From positions 1 to 64,000 of the forward strand of contig NZ_JARNTW010000023.1 of the NCBI RefSeq assembly GCF_029433105.1: a DNA stretch of 64,000 bases. The letters are read 5' to 3'. Both the position numbers and the translations under genes were made by a program. Numbering within the stretch: the stretch's first letter is position 1; each line of letters opens with the position of its first letter. This DNA comes from Runella sp. MFBS21. Lineage in GTDB: Bacteria; Bacteroidota; Bacteroidia; Cytophagales; Spirosomataceae. Below, in pieces: positions 9,001-17,874 of this stretch. Under the pieces are notes generated by a model, which had not been told where the DNA came from, searched no databases, and was given only the letters and a program-made list of their open reading frames with translations.

Positions 9001-9886
9001 GACAAAAGCACGCGTCCGAATTAATAAACTATTTCGATTTCTTTTCCAATTTTCGGGATTGTTGTGCATCTCTATTTTGCTGGGAATTTTTGGGATGTTA
9101 TGTTACAATACTATTGCTTTTTTTACCAAAATCAGTCCCATAGATTTTATCACAGCGACCCAATGGGCACCTTCCTCCGGGGGAGATACCTCTACGTATG
9201 GCTTATTACCCTTGTTGGTAAGTACGTTGTTAGTCACTTCGGGGTCAATGGTGCTGGCGATTCCTTTGGGTATCGGAACAGCCTTGTTCATGTCGGAATA
9301 CGCAGGTGCTGGAATGAAACAATGGTTGAAACCGACCATAGAAATGCTGGCGGCGATACCGTCGGTAGTGATTGGTTTTGTAGGTATCACTATAGTCAGC
9401 CCTTTGATTTCAACCCTATTCGGCTTGCCCAATGGACTGAATGCATTGAACGGATCCGTTTTGTTGGCTATTATGGCATTACCTACCATTATCACCATTT
9501 CGGAAGATGCCATTCATGCTGTTCCACAATCACTGAAGGAAGCTTCTTTAGGCTTAGGAGCTACCTATTGGCAGACCCTTCGTGGAGTGGTACTGCCGAC
9601 AGCAGCGCCAGGAATCATTGCGGCGGTGATGCTGGGAATGGGAAGAGCAATCGGCGAAACGATGACCGTCCTGATGGCAACTGGCAACACATTGGCTTTC
9701 CCGAAAAGTTTTTTTGATTCCATTCGTACTATTACGGCAACCATTGCCATCGAAATGGGGGAAGTTCCCTATCAAACCACGCATTATTATGCCCTTTTTG
9801 CGATTGCGTTTGTCTTATTTATAATCACTATGCTAGTGAATATATTGGCTGAACATATTGCTAATCGTATTCGACAATTCCAATAA
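8993..9886 (+). CDS. pstC: Phosphate ABC transporter permease PstC
   Basis: Inner-membrane permease of about 297 residues with a first membrane helix (FSGLLCISILLGIFGMLCYN), GGDTSTYGLLPLLVSTLLVT, and the typical BPD-transport signature PQSLKEASLGLGATYWQTLRGVVLPTAAPGI followed by MGRAIGETMTVLMATGN. An in-frame ATG lies at 8963, but the ATG at 8993 gives a short 8-base overlap with the pstS stop and starts with a basic segment before the first helix, so I prefer it. It pairs with PstA to form the phosphate channel. Confidence 0.92.
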   Translation: MNKTKARVRINKLFRFLFQFSGLLCISILLGIFGMLCYNTIAFFTKISPIDFITATQWAPSSGGDTSTYGLLPLLVSTLLVTSGSMVLAIPLGIGTALFMSEYAGAGMKQWLKPTIEMLAAIPSVVIGFVGITIVSPLISTLFGLPNGLNALNGSVLLAIMALPTIITISEDAIHAVPQSLKEASLGLGATYWQTLRGVVLPTAAPGIIAAVMLGMGRAIGETMTVLMATGNTLAFPKSFFDSIRTITATIAIEMGEVPYQTTHYYALFAIAFVLFIITMLVNILAEHIANRIRQFQ

Positions 9887-9888
9887 AG

Positions 9889-10746
9889 ATGAAACCAACT
9901 GCTTCTCATCAGGAAAGCCCCGCGCCTTACTTATGGCTTTTGGCAGGTACGCTGCTAGTATGCCTATTTTTATTCAATATTTTATTTTTTATCTTCTTCA
10001 GAGGGTTTCCTGCCTTATCGTTTGATTTTTTGATTCAGTATCCTACGGAAGGAATGACCCAAGGAGGTATCTTACCGGCGATTGTCGGAACAGTGCTTTT
10101 AACCTTGATGACGGCTGTGGTTGCTTTACCTTTCGGGATAGGATGTGCCATCTATTTAAATGAATATGCCCAAGACACCTGGCTTACACGCAGCATTCGA
10201 GCCGCGATTCGTAATTTAGCGGGGGTTCCTTCTATTATTTTCGGGTTATTCGGCTTGGCTCTGTTTGTCCAGGGATTGCAATTGGGAACTTCACTTTTGT
10301 CTGCCGGACTGACACTGGGATTACTTTCCTTGCCTTATCTGATTACTACAACGGAAGAAGCCCTCAAAACCGTACCAAACGCCATGCGTGAAGGTGCTTT
10401 GGCCTTAGGGGCTACTCAGTTTGAAACGATACGTGACATTGTGCTGCCTCAGGCCATTCCCGGTATTGCTACGGGTACTATCTTAAGTTTATCCAGAGCG
10501 GCCGGAGAAACAGCCCCCATCTTATTTACTGGGGCGGCCTTTTTTATTACCGATGTACCAAGAAATCCGAAGGAAGAATTCATGGCGCTTCCTTATCATC
10601 TTTACATGCTTTCTACTCAGCACCAATCCATTGAATTGGTGCGCCCTTTCGCTTACGGGACGGCGGCGGTACTGATTACTTTGGTGTTTTTGTTGAATTT
10701 AACCGCCATCATTATTCGAAAACGTTATCGTACTCATTATCAATAA
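9889..10746 (+). CDS. pstA: Phosphate ABC transporter permease PstA
   Basis: 285 residues, inner membrane. It has an N-terminal helix (LLAGTLLVCLFLFNILFFIF), then YPTEGMTQGGILPAIVGTVLLT, the ABC-contact segment MREGALALGATQFETIRDIVLPQAIPGIATG, and LSRAAGETAPILFTGAAFF, all typical of PstA. It starts two bases after the pstC stop. The length is normal for the family. No truncation is seen. Confidence 0.93.
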   Translation: MKPTASHQESPAPYLWLLAGTLLVCLFLFNILFFIFFRGFPALSFDFLIQYPTEGMTQGGILPAIVGTVLLTLMTAVVALPFGIGCAIYLNEYAQDTWLTRSIRAAIRNLAGVPSIIFGLFGLALFVQGLQLGTSLLSAGLTLGLLSLPYLITTTEEALKTVPNAMREGALALGATQFETIRDIVLPQAIPGIATGTILSLSRAAGETAPILFTGAAFFITDVPRNPKEEFMALPYHLYMLSTQHQSIELVRPFAYGTAAVLITLVFLLNLTAIIIRKRYRTHYQ

Positions 10747-10769
10747 ACGCATTGAGCTAACCAAAATCA

Positions 10770-11513
10770 ATGATTCAAATCAAGCACCTAAACCTTTATT
10801 TCGGCACGAAACAGGTGTTGAAAACGATTGACTTGGAGATTGCTGCCCACAAAGTAACAGCACTAATTGGCCCCTCTGGTTGTGGAAAATCGACCCTACT
10901 TCGAACCTTAAATCGAATGCATGACTTAACGCCTGATGTACGGATAGAAGGAGAAATAGAGGTCGATCATATCGATGTGTTGTCACCGCAAACCAATGTA
11001 CACCAGCTCCGAAAAAAAGTGGGCATGGTTTTCCAAAAACCGAACCCTTTCCCTAAAAGTATTTACGAAAATGTAGCGTATGGATTGAAAATCAACGGCT
11101 TTGCCAAAGGGAAAATCGACGAAATTGTGGAAGATTCGCTTCGTAAAAGTTATTTGTTTGAGGAAGTTAAAGATAAATTACATGAACCAGCGACTCGCCT
11201 TTCGGGCGGACAGCAACAACGTTTGTGTATCGCCCGAACCATTGCAGTACATCCGCAAATTATCCTGATGGACGAACCGTGCTCGGCCTTAGATCCCATA
11301 AGCACGGGGAAGATAGAAGAACTAATCGGAGAATTGAGGAAAGATTACACTATCGTCATTGTCACCCATAATATGCAACAGGCCATTCGAGTGTCCGATT
11401 ATACAGTATTTATGTATCTTGGAGAAGTGATTGAGTTTTCATCAACGGAGGCCATTTTCCAATCTCCTACAAAGGAGCTAACCAAAAACTACGTAAAAGG
11501 GCACTTTGGCTAA
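10770..11513 (+). CDS. pstB: Phosphate ABC transporter ATP-binding protein PstB
   Basis: 247 residues, the normal PstB length. Walker A is GPSGCGKST (about 33-41), the PstB-typical [10 protein letters not shown] follows, the Q-loop is [21 protein letters not shown], the signature is [16 protein letters not shown], Walker B is [13 protein letters not shown], and the switch is THNMQQA. It energises phosphate uptake by PstSCA. It is the last gene of the operon; phoU, usually next to pstB, is absent here. Confidence 0.95.
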   Translation: MIQIKHLNLYFGTKQVLKTIDLEIAAHKVTALIGPSGCGKSTLLRTLNRMHDLTPDVRIEGEIEVDHIDVLSPQTNVHQLRKKVGMVFQKPNPFPKSIYENVAYGLKINGFAKGKIDEIVEDSLRKSYLFEEVKDKLHEPATRLSGGQQQRLCIARTIAVHPQIILMDEPCSALDPISTGKIEELIGELRKDYTIVIVTHNMQQAIRVSDYTVFMYLGEVIEFSSTEAIFQSPTKELTKNYVKGHFG

Positions 11514-12022
11514 TAAATTCGTATCTTTTATTAGCGCCGGTGTCTTCTCTGTTATTCTGCCACGGCTAGAACCTTCGTTGAGGAGACTTTGGCTTTTTGT
11601 TTGCTTGGTTTCACTCCCCGTTCATTCTTCGTGGCGCTTTTTTTCTTCTTTTCGAAAAAGCTTAGTTAATTTTCGACTTTTCATATTAATAGAAGTTTTA
11701 ATAAATACATGCCTGACACTATTTTGTTATTTATGAAAAAGAATTTTTTAAATTAAATAATGACAGTATTAAAGACTCTGACCATTTCAGATTTCTAGCC
11801 ATATCAAGGATTAAAACTTAAAAAAATCTGTATTTCCGCTGCTTAAATTTAAAAGTAAATCAAAAAAAACAACATAAATCATCAATTTATTAGAAATACA
11901 CGCTTGAATAATGACTACAAAATAGCACTTCTAATAGCTAACAATCAACAACTTACCGTTTGATAACTTTATTGTAATCTCAAAAAAGATTATCGTATTT
12001 TTAGGTTAAAACTCTTACTACC
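11514..12022. other. AT-rich non-coding gap after pstB
   Basis: About 510 bases without a convincing gene. A 76-codon reading frame that begins inside the pstB stop region has no recognisable content and an implausible composition. No phoU-like sequence is present. The last 80 bases probably carry the promoter of the next gene (TATTTTTA near 11995 resembles a -7 box). Confidence 0.6.
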
Positions 12023-13135
12023 ATGAAAATAGCTTCCTTCAATGTAGAAAACCTTTTTGACCGTCCTAAAGTTTTTAATGAAACTCAGGCTATAAGTGAC
12101 AAAGTCAACGACCAAGTCACCAAATTGAATAATCTTTTGGAGTTAGACCGGTATTCAGATACGGATAAAGTGGAAATAAAAAAACTAATCATTGTCTTGG
12201 GGCTTGAAAAAACCGATGAAAGTGAATTTGTCATTTTAAGGCAGAATCGGGGGAAATTATTATCCCGTCCTAAAAACAAACCCATAGAAGTAGTTGCTAA
12301 TGGACGTGAAGAATGGATTGGATGGTTAGAATTAAAAACAGCCCCAATCAATCAAATCGCCATCCGAAATACCGCTCAGGTGCTACGTGATATAAATGCT
12401 GATGTAATGGTGGTCATTGAAGCGGAAAATCGAATTGCGTTGAAACAATATAGTGAAATTATTCTCAAAAGTGTTCAGGGACATCCTTACGAGGAAATCA
12501 TGATAATTGACGGAAATGACCCTCGGGGTATTGATGTGGGAATCATGACCAAAAACGGTTTTACCATCGGCCGAATACAAAGCCATGTTCATGATAAAGA
12601 TACGGCAGGTCGGCTTATTTTTAGTCGAGATTGTCCCGAATACCTTATCAAAACACCCTCAGGAGAGTCCATTTGGGTACTTCCAAACCACTTTAAAAGT
12701 AAGTTTGGGGGCGATGATGCCTCTTCGCGTCGGAAACGATTGACCCAAGCTAATCGGGTCAAAGAAATTTACCAAAGGCTTATTGCAGAAGGAGAAACCA
12801 ACGTCATTGTTTTAGGAGATTTGAATGATACTCCCAATAGTCAAGCACTCAGACCATTACTAGAGGAAACTGATCTACAAGATGTTTCTAACCACCCTAA
12901 CTTTGATACTGGGGAGTTTGATGGAAAAGGCACGTTCGGTTTAGGCAATGACACTAACAAAATTGATTACATTTTACTTTCTACCGCCCTTTTTGTCCGA
13001 ATTACCGCCTGTGGATTATTCCGTAAAGGGGCGTGGCCAGGTAAATCTCCTAAACGTTGGACAGTGTACCCCGAATTACAGAAAGAAATTCATGCCGCCA
13101 GTGACCACCATTTAATTTGGGTGGAACTTCGATAG
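12023..13135 (+). CDS. Endonuclease/exonuclease/phosphatase (EEP) family protein
   Basis: 370 residues, no signal peptide, so probably cytoplasmic. The EEP active site is readable: FNVENLFDR at the N-terminus (metal-binding Asn and Glu), GIDVGIM, the NHFKSKFGG segment near 225, VLGDLNDTP near 265 (Asp-Asn pair), KIDYILLS and the closing SDHHLIWVEL (Asp-His). Known relatives cut nucleic acids or hydrolyse phosphodiesters and phosphoinositides; the substrate cannot be told from sequence. A long N-terminal insertion (about 15-120) separates the first motif from the rest. It follows the pst operon after 0.5 kb and might belong to the phosphate response. Confidence 0.83.
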   Translation: MKIASFNVENLFDRPKVFNETQAISDKVNDQVTKLNNLLELDRYSDTDKVEIKKLIIVLGLEKTDESEFVILRQNRGKLLSRPKNKPIEVVANGREEWIGWLELKTAPINQIAIRNTAQVLRDINADVMVVIEAENRIALKQYSEIILKSVQGHPYEEIMIIDGNDPRGIDVGIMTKNGFTIGRIQSHVHDKDTAGRLIFSRDCPEYLIKTPSGESIWVLPNHFKSKFGGDDASSRRKRLTQANRVKEIYQRLIAEGETNVIVLGDLNDTPNSQALRPLLEETDLQDVSNHPNFDTGEFDGKGTFGLGNDTNKIDYILLSTALFVRITACGLFRKGAWPGKSPKRWTVYPELQKEIHAASDHHLIWVELR

Positions 13136-13139
13136 GCAT

Positions 13140-13304
13140 TTAAAACACGACAAACGTAAGAAAAAACAGACAGGGTTTACATGGGGCTGCCAGCTCTTGA
13201 GCCAAATAGTCTTTTTTGCCTACCTGTCGGGGGCCTAGCACGCCAACGGCGGGAAATTCCTCCAGTAGCTGCGTAATTTCTAAGGTGGTGTTGCGTCTAA
13301 TCAT
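13140..13304 (-). pseudogene. N-terminal remnant of an AAA_14/DUF4143-type ATPase
   Basis: 54 codons on the minus strand: MIRRNTTLEITQLLEEFP, then AVGVLGPRQVGKKDYLAQEL. This matches the start of AAA_14/DUF4143 ATPases, whose Walker A normally reads GPRQVGKT; here it is GKKD and the similarity stops soon after. Full members are about 380 residues, so only the first tenth survives. It is one of several gene fragments marking the edge of the decayed island. Confidence 0.65.
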
Positions 13305-13382
13305 CCTTGCAATTATAACACATTGTGTTCGATTTACAAGGATGTATTTTTAGATTTTCGTTAATAATTACTGAATTAGCTT

Positions 13383-13416
13383 AAAAAAAACAGGGCCGAG
13401 GCCATTCTCGGCCCTG
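13383..13416 (-). terminator. Rho-independent terminator
   Basis: CAGGGCCGAG (13391-13400) pairs perfectly with CTCGGCCCTG (13407-13416), followed on the minus strand by eight T. It lies just after the stop of the small minus-strand gene at 13424. Confidence 0.85.
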
Positions 13417-13423
13417 TTGCAGT

Positions 13424-13630
13424 TTACACTTCTTTTGGTTTATTCTTGCGAATAACCAAAGAAATTGGTTGACCCAAGACGGTCAAAGACAGGTTCAAAC
13501 CTTCTTGGTCGGCGTGTTCCCAGGCGACGCCCGTTTTGAGCCAATCGGGTTTTTCTTGGCCTTCTTTGTCTTTCAAAAAATAGACCGTGTGGGAAGGGTA
13601 TTTAGGGTGAGAAGTGGTATCACTAGTCAT
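13424..13630 (-). CDS. Small conserved hypothetical protein
   Basis: 68 residues: an N-terminal Thr/Ser/Pro-rich stretch, then HTVYFLKDKEGQEKPDW, GVAWEHADQEGLNLSLTVL and a basic tail. The pattern of a short beta-protein with a GVAW-H-D-G-L-N core is familiar from small uncharacterised proteins on bacterial mobile DNA, but I cannot give a function. A frame to 13675 is open, yet the ATG at 13630 has a clear ribosome-binding site (AAAGGAG, 8 bases before it), unusual in this window, so I chose it. A strong terminator follows, so it is probably expressed. Confidence 0.6.
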   Translation of the reverse strand: MTSDTTSHPKYPSHTVYFLKDKEGQEKPDWLKTGVAWEHADQEGLNLSLTVLGQPISLVIRKNKPKEV

Positions 13631-13982
13631 CGTAGAGTCTCCTTTGGTTGGTGGTAAATGACGGAAGTCTTTCAAGCGTTTCGGCCATAGGGTAGCTCCC
13701 CGTAGTCGAAGATGATTTTTTCAAAAATCAGGGATTAGCGCCCAACAAGACGATGCGCTAGGCTTCCTGCGTCATCCCGCCTCTCAACAAAGTAGCGACT
13801 CAGATGATTAAAGCCTACTTCGAACCCCTCACTTTTTGAAAAAGGAATGATTGGTATATTTTAGTAAATGAGGAAATGACATATACCAGAAGACATTCTG
13901 CAAAACAGTGGGACTGTAGTTCTGAGTGTGGATAGACAAAGGATTAGGACTGGAAGCCTAGCATGAAGCCGTTAGTAGGTTT
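13631..13982. other. Gene-free stretch inside the decayed island
   Basis: About 350 bases with no intact gene. A minus-strand frame (13824 to 13735) contains FEVGFNHLSRYF, faintly like an AraC-type helix-turn-helix, but it is too short to call. Confidence 0.5.
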
Positions 13983-14178
13983 GCCATTGAGGTAGCTACC
14001 GAATTTACCAAAATAGAAAGCTGCACGCCCGCAACTCTTAGAAGCATTGGCACAATGCAAAAAGCAACGTGTCATACTCATCATTGCAAAACTCGACAGA
14101 TTAGGTAAAAATGTGGCCTTTATCTCCAATCCTATGGAAGGTAGGGTAGATTTTAAAGCAGTGGACAATCCTAACTTA
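13983..14178 (+). pseudogene. Frameshifted fragment of a serine site-specific recombinase (resolvase/invertase family)
   Basis: One frame reads VATEFTKIES (from 13992); near 14020 the reading shifts to AARPQLLEALAQCKK, VILIIAKLDRLGKNVAFISN and VDFKAVDNPN. These are consecutive catalytic-domain segments of serine recombinases (EFxxIESG, RPxLxxALAxCK, LxIAKLDRLxRNVxFIxxLM, FxAxDxPxAN). The N-terminal catalytic serine region and the whole C-terminal half are missing. It is a dead relic of a mobile element. Confidence 0.72.
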
Positions 14179-14442
14179 GGAAGCATTTATTGCCTGCTTA
14201 GTTTCAATAAACTTCAAAGATATAAGCGGCGAACCGCTGGAAGGCTATTTTATCTGAATTGTTAATTACATTTGGTGAGAGGGCTCAGATTGGCAAACTA
14301 GAAAATTAATTATTGACACAGTTCAGTGAAAACTCTCTAAATAAATAGTTTACTCATACTTTACAATATAACTTTTCTAAGTTCATATGGATACCAGTGT
14401 TATGGGTATTCAATAACCAGACTATTGAATAGGGAAAATAAG

Positions 14443-14994
14443 CTAAACAGACTTCAGTTTTCTGATTTCTCCAGTTTTCTTATCAATCAAAAGAATAATA
14501 CTACAAGGAGAGCTTCCTCCTGATATTATTTTCTGAAAGCTTCTTTTTTTCAAACTCCCGTCGGCATTATAGGTTTCCACCCATCTTCCTTTTCTCTTTT
14601 GTTCGACAAATACCCTATCTCCTACATCGTTTAACAAAGCTTCAAGTTGTTCGGAAGGAACTTCATTTTTTGGGGTTCTAATATTTTCATCATGTTCATA
14701 AATTAAAACAATCTTTCCCCAAAGGTGGGCGTATTGCCGAGGTGGGTTATCTTTAAAACTATCGGTTAAATTTGTCCATAAATTTATCCTTTTTTCAGTT
14801 TTTCCACTATCAGGATATATATCCATATGTATAACGCCCATATCTTTATAAATATCATTAGCTTTATTACAGGTAATGATGAGCTCGCCGATAGCATCAA
14901 TGATTTGTTGATCCTTTATTTGTATTTTCTCGCATTTTTGAGCCATACCAGACGAGAAAATACATAACAATAAAAGAGTGATTATTAGTCTCAT
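14443..14994 (-). CDS. Secreted hypothetical protein
   Basis: 183 residues with a signal peptide (MRLIITLLLLCIFSSGMAQ). The mature part is mixed alpha/beta with no recognised domain; landmarks are IIDAIGELIITCNKAND, HMDIYPDSGKTEKRINLW and RWVETYNADGSLKKRSF near the C-terminus. It lies 38 bases downstream of the JAB-like lipoprotein gene on the same strand and was probably transcribed with it, so it could be a partner or immunity-like protein. That is inference from position. Confidence 0.7.
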   Translation of the reverse strand: MRLIITLLLLCIFSSGMAQKCEKIQIKDQQIIDAIGELIITCNKANDIYKDMGVIHMDIYPDSGKTEKRINLWTNLTDSFKDNPPRQYAHLWGKIVLIYEHDENIRTPKNEVPSEQLEALLNDVGDRVFVEQKRKGRWVETYNADGSLKKRSFQKIISGGSSPCSIILLIDKKTGEIRKLKSV

Positions 14995-15032
14995 GGTCTT
15001 ATTAGTTAAAGACGTAAGTTAATACAAAAAGA

Positions 15033-16316
15033 TCAATTAAGAAAACTAGATATTCCCGCACAGTCATTTTGCCAATTCCTTTTTCTACTGATTACGGAAG
15101 TGCCGTTATACTTTATCAAACCGTTGGCATGTACGATATAATGAGCCAATTCCGGCACATGTGATGCTGTGTCATAATCTTTGTTAGGTCCTGAACTTGG
15201 CTCGTCATAATCAGTGTTTGGTTCTTGCGGATGAGTGTGAAAAATCCCCTTAATAACATATTCATGCTGAACATGAGAGTTGGTGTTTGGACCTTGATAA
15301 TAATAAACAAGGATTCCCCACCCTCCATCTTTTGGATATGTAGATACAATGGGTCTATTATTAATATCATAACTGATACTTCCCAGTGTATAAGTAAAAT
15401 CATGTTGGTTATTTGCGTCATTTGGCATGATAATTATTTTATTATCTGTTGTAATGAAACCTAACATTTCTTTATTCTCAGCAGCTTGAGCTGCAAGTGC
15501 TTGATTAAATCCATCACAAGGAGTGGTGTGCTCTGAAAATCTTTTGAAATAGGTTATAACTCCCTCTGAGCCTATTGCACTACCACCACTGTTATCACTA
15601 TAACCACTACTTTCAGCTGGTGGTTCTTGATCTTGGTCGAATCCATAATTCCAGATACATGATAGACCAGTAGAACATACAGTCCAATAATGTGTAGAAC
15701 CATAACTGGAGGTAGAACCGGAATAACACGATAGGGTCGTATAACAATAATGACTTGTACGTCCATTTTTAGGCTTCTTTACCAGCTGTTTGACTCCATT
15801 AATAATTTCTCCAATATCCATAAGTCCTGCTACAGCTTTCCCATTCTCATAGGCTATACCACCTAGAATATTATCACCCCATTCTCTTATCAACATTGCG
15901 CCAGTAAAGTTTTTGAAAGAATAATTACCAAGTTGCTCATGGGAGATATTAGTGTCATACAAAAACTCCACAATTCTCATGGTTATCTCTTTATTTTTAT
16001 TTTTATATACCCAAAGTTGTTGAAGACCAAGTATTTTACCTCTTCGTGCTTGCGTTATAGGAACTATGATAACAGCACTTTTCTTATTTTTATCCATTTT
16101 GGATTCATATGCATATTTCCAAAACACTTGCCTTTCAATGTCGTTTCCGATTAGTCGGGAACTTTTCATCATGTCATCAAACCATAACCTTGCTTCATCA
16201 ATTGTAATATTCTCATTTTTTGGAACACTTATTACGGATTCCAAATCCTTATTACAGGAAATGACACCTAAAAGGAATAGTAAAGTGATTATTTTTTGAT
16301 AATAGTATTTTTTCAT
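15033..16316 (-). CDS. Lipoprotein with a C-terminal JAB/DUF4329-like domain
   Basis: 427 residues with a lipoprotein signal (lipid Cys in LLGVISCNKD). The N-terminal 175 residues resemble a globular secreted domain (ITIDEARLWFDDMM). A Cys/Tyr/Ser-rich linker follows (about 185-235, CYTTLSCYSGSTSSYGS). The C-terminal part contains GIFHTHPQEP with His360 and His362, then SSGPNKDYDTA. HxH-P plus a downstream SGP-x-D is the pattern of JAB/MPN metallo-domains and DUF4329, found in peptidases and in polymorphic toxins. Spacing of the last ligand is not canonical, so activity is uncertain. It is the upstream gene of a two-gene unit in the decayed island. Confidence 0.72.
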   Translation of the reverse strand: MKKYYYQKIITLLFLLGVISCNKDLESVISVPKNENITIDEARLWFDDMMKSSRLIGNDIERQVFWKYAYESKMDKNKKSAVIIVPITQARRGKILGLQQLWVYKNKNKEITMRIVEFLYDTNISHEQLGNYSFKNFTGAMLIREWGDNILGGIAYENGKAVAGLMDIGEIINGVKQLVKKPKNGRTSHYCYTTLSCYSGSTSSYGSTHYWTVCSTGLSCIWNYGFDQDQEPPAESSGYSDNSGGSAIGSEGVITYFKRFSEHTTPCDGFNQALAAQAAENKEMLGFITTDNKIIIMPNDANNQHDFTYTLGSISYDINNRPIVSTYPKDGGWGILVYYYQGPNTNSHVQHEYVIKGIFHTHPQEPNTDYDEPSSGPNKDYDTASHVPELAHYIVHANGLIKYNGTSVISRKRNWQNDCAGISSFLN

Positions 16317-16745
16317 AGAAATAGATGATTTAAAATAATTTATCTAATAAAAAAGAACATGTAGAATCCTAAATTATAATCTATTATTCTTTTGAGGAAG
16401 AATAACTTTTTGCAAAAATAGTTTTATATTTTGGGCAATAAAATACTGAAATCCCAGTACTTTTGTATGTTTTTGACTTTTAAGAAAATTTTTTAACCTT
16501 AAAGGAAAATAGTTTGTTCTAACAATTAATATTTTACACAAAAAATCAATACACTCCACACTACTTGTATTTCATTCTCACACAATCCTTGTTTCGATAA
16601 GCATTATTAGTGCACAAAGCAACTGTACCAATTTAAACCCCAGCTTATTTCGGTGCGGTTTTTAGGTACTCTACCCAACATACAAATTAATTTCTTTAAT
16701 AGCTTGACATCCCATGATGCCAAGCTATTAAAGGGCTTTTATTCC
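16317..16745. other. AT-rich non-coding stretch with a 13-bp hairpin
   Basis: No convincing gene. CTTTAATAGCTTG (16694-16706) pairs perfectly with CAAGCTATTAAAG (16721-16733). The hairpin lies directly downstream of the ArdC-like remnant on the minus strand and probably was its terminator. The first 60 bases hold the upstream region of the lipoprotein gene. Confidence 0.55.
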
Positions 16746-16912
16746 TCACGGCCCTTGCAACCCATGCAGATACTCCACGGCTTTCTGAGCATGAGATGCC
16801 GCCGTGAAAATGAAACGCTTGTCGTCTTTGAGCACCTGCAGCCACGATTGAAGGTAAGCCGCGTGTTGTAGCTCCGGCATCGGTTCAAAACCAAGGTCTG
16901 CACCTAAAAAGC
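16746..16912 (-). pseudogene. C-terminal fragment of an ArdC-like antirestriction protein (DUF1738 / zincin-like)
   Basis: The minus strand reads GADLGFEPMPELQHAAYL, then SWLQVLKDDKRFIFTAASHA and KAVEYLHGLQGP before a stop at 16746. HAAYLxSWLxVLKDDKRxIFTAAxxAxxAxxYL is the characteristic C-terminal end of ArdC-like proteins carried by plasmids and conjugative elements. Everything upstream, including the metallopeptidase site, is lost. It indicates that a conjugative or plasmid-derived element once occupied this spot. Confidence 0.72.
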
Positions 16913-17086
16913 AGGTTGATTAATTGTAACGGATGTTTCGGTTGGATGCCCCCAACGGCTGTTAATACCCGTTTAATATAGTTTATCATCTGCCTATCCA
17001 TTATGCAACTAAAGCTTGCGCTTTGGATGCTGTTGCTGGCTTATTTGAAAATCTGTCGCCTTATAGAGGTAATCTTTAAATATTTA

Positions 17087-17133
17087 TTTGTCCAGTTTTT
17101 TTACTAATAAACTGGACAAATCTAGTATGTTTG
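17087..17133 (+). promoter_or_regulatory. Operator and promoter of the abiE operon
   Basis: A perfect 12-bp inverted repeat, TTTGTCCAGTTT (17087-17098) and AAACTGGACAAA (17109-17120), is followed by a perfect -7 box TATGTTTG (17126-17133), 15 bases before the antitoxin start. The repeat covers the -33 region. AbiEi antitoxins are known to bind inverted repeats in their own promoter, so this is the likely autorepression site. Confidence 0.7.
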
Positions 17134-17148
17134 TGATAATATATTCTT

Positions 17149-17874
17149 ATGAAAACATCTGATTACATAGTATCTACAATAGACAGATTGCCCAAGGTCT
17201 ATGTTTTTACCTACGCTGATTTTATGACTGAGGTAAGTCAAAAGGAAGCGGTGATAAAAGCCCTTAACCGTATGGTGCAGGCAGGAAAAATCGCTAAACT
17301 CTCAAAAGGCAAATATTATAAACCCGAAAATACTGTTTTTGGTCCGCTGCTTCCCAACCAAAATCAGATAGTCAAAGACCTACTCAAAGAGGATGGAAAG
17401 GTTACGGGATACCTGACGGGTTACAGCATTTATAACCAATTGGGTTTAACCACCCAAATCAGTAATACCATCCAAATCGGCAAAAGAGATGTTCGTCCCG
17501 CCTTTCAAAGGGAACGTTATACGATTTCGTTTATGAAGCAAAAGAATACCATTACCAAAGAAAATATTCCTCTACTGCAAATTTTGGATGCCATTCGCAC
17601 GATCAAAAAAATTCCTGATGCCAGTTTGCAATCCTCGGCAAATCGCCTACTCGCTATCTTGAAAGGTCTGTCAGACAATTACTTAAACACCCTAGTTCGT
17701 CTGGCGTTGAAATACCCCCCTGCGACCAGGGCCTTATTGGGAGCACTTTTGGATGAATTAAAGAAGGAATCACTGACCCTTTCTCTGTACAAAACATTGA
17801 ATCCCATTACTAAATATAAATTACCTGGCTTGAATAAGTCCCTAAGTACCACCGAAAAATGGAATATCGTATGA
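17149..17874 (+). CDS. abiEi: AbiEi-type antitoxin / DUF6088 family (type IV toxin-antitoxin)
   Basis: 241 residues. An N-terminal winged-helix region (about 1-65, KALNRMVQAGKIAKLSKGKYYKP) is followed by the family's C-terminal domain (GYLTGYSIYNQLGLTTQISNTIQI, then ISFMKQKNTITKENIPLLQILDAIRTIKKIPD). Such proteins repress their own operon and counteract the AbiEii nucleotidyltransferase toxin. It overlaps the toxin start by ATGA. The antitoxin gene is complete although the toxin is truncated, so it is now an orphan antitoxin or repressor. Confidence 0.85.
   Translation: MKTSDYIVSTIDRLPKVYVFTYADFMTEVSQKEAVIKALNRMVQAGKIAKLSKGKYYKPENTVFGPLLPNQNQIVKDLLKEDGKVTGYLTGYSIYNQLGLTTQISNTIQIGKRDVRPAFQRERYTISFMKQKNTITKENIPLLQILDAIRTIKKIPDASLQSSANRLLAILKGLSDNYLNTLVRLALKYPPATRALLGALLDELKKESLTLSLYKTLNPITKYKLPGLNKSLSTTEKWNIV

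Noticed and set aside
9064-9717. 217-codon plus-strand frame inside pstC
   Set aside because: Out-of-frame overlap with a well-supported permease; no domain.
11506-11736. 76-codon plus-strand frame after pstB, a possible phoU remnant
   Set aside because: It begins within the pstB stop region, shows no PhoU pattern or any known domain, and is Phe/Leu/Ser-rich like random AT-rich sequence.
13735-13824. Possible AraC-type helix-turn-helix remnant on the minus strand (FEVGFNHLSRYF)
   Set aside because: Only about 12 residues resemble the motif, and the rest of the frame does not continue the family pattern; kept only as a note.
16374-16559. 61-codon minus-strand frame in the AT-rich gap
   Set aside because: Lys/Phe/Leu-rich low-complexity product without a start context or homology signal.
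16913-17086. Short frames (minus MDRQMINYIKRVLTAVGG; plus ALDAVAGLFENLSPYRG) upstream of abiEi
   Set aside because: They look vaguely protein-like and may be further gene debris, but neither matches a family I recognise.
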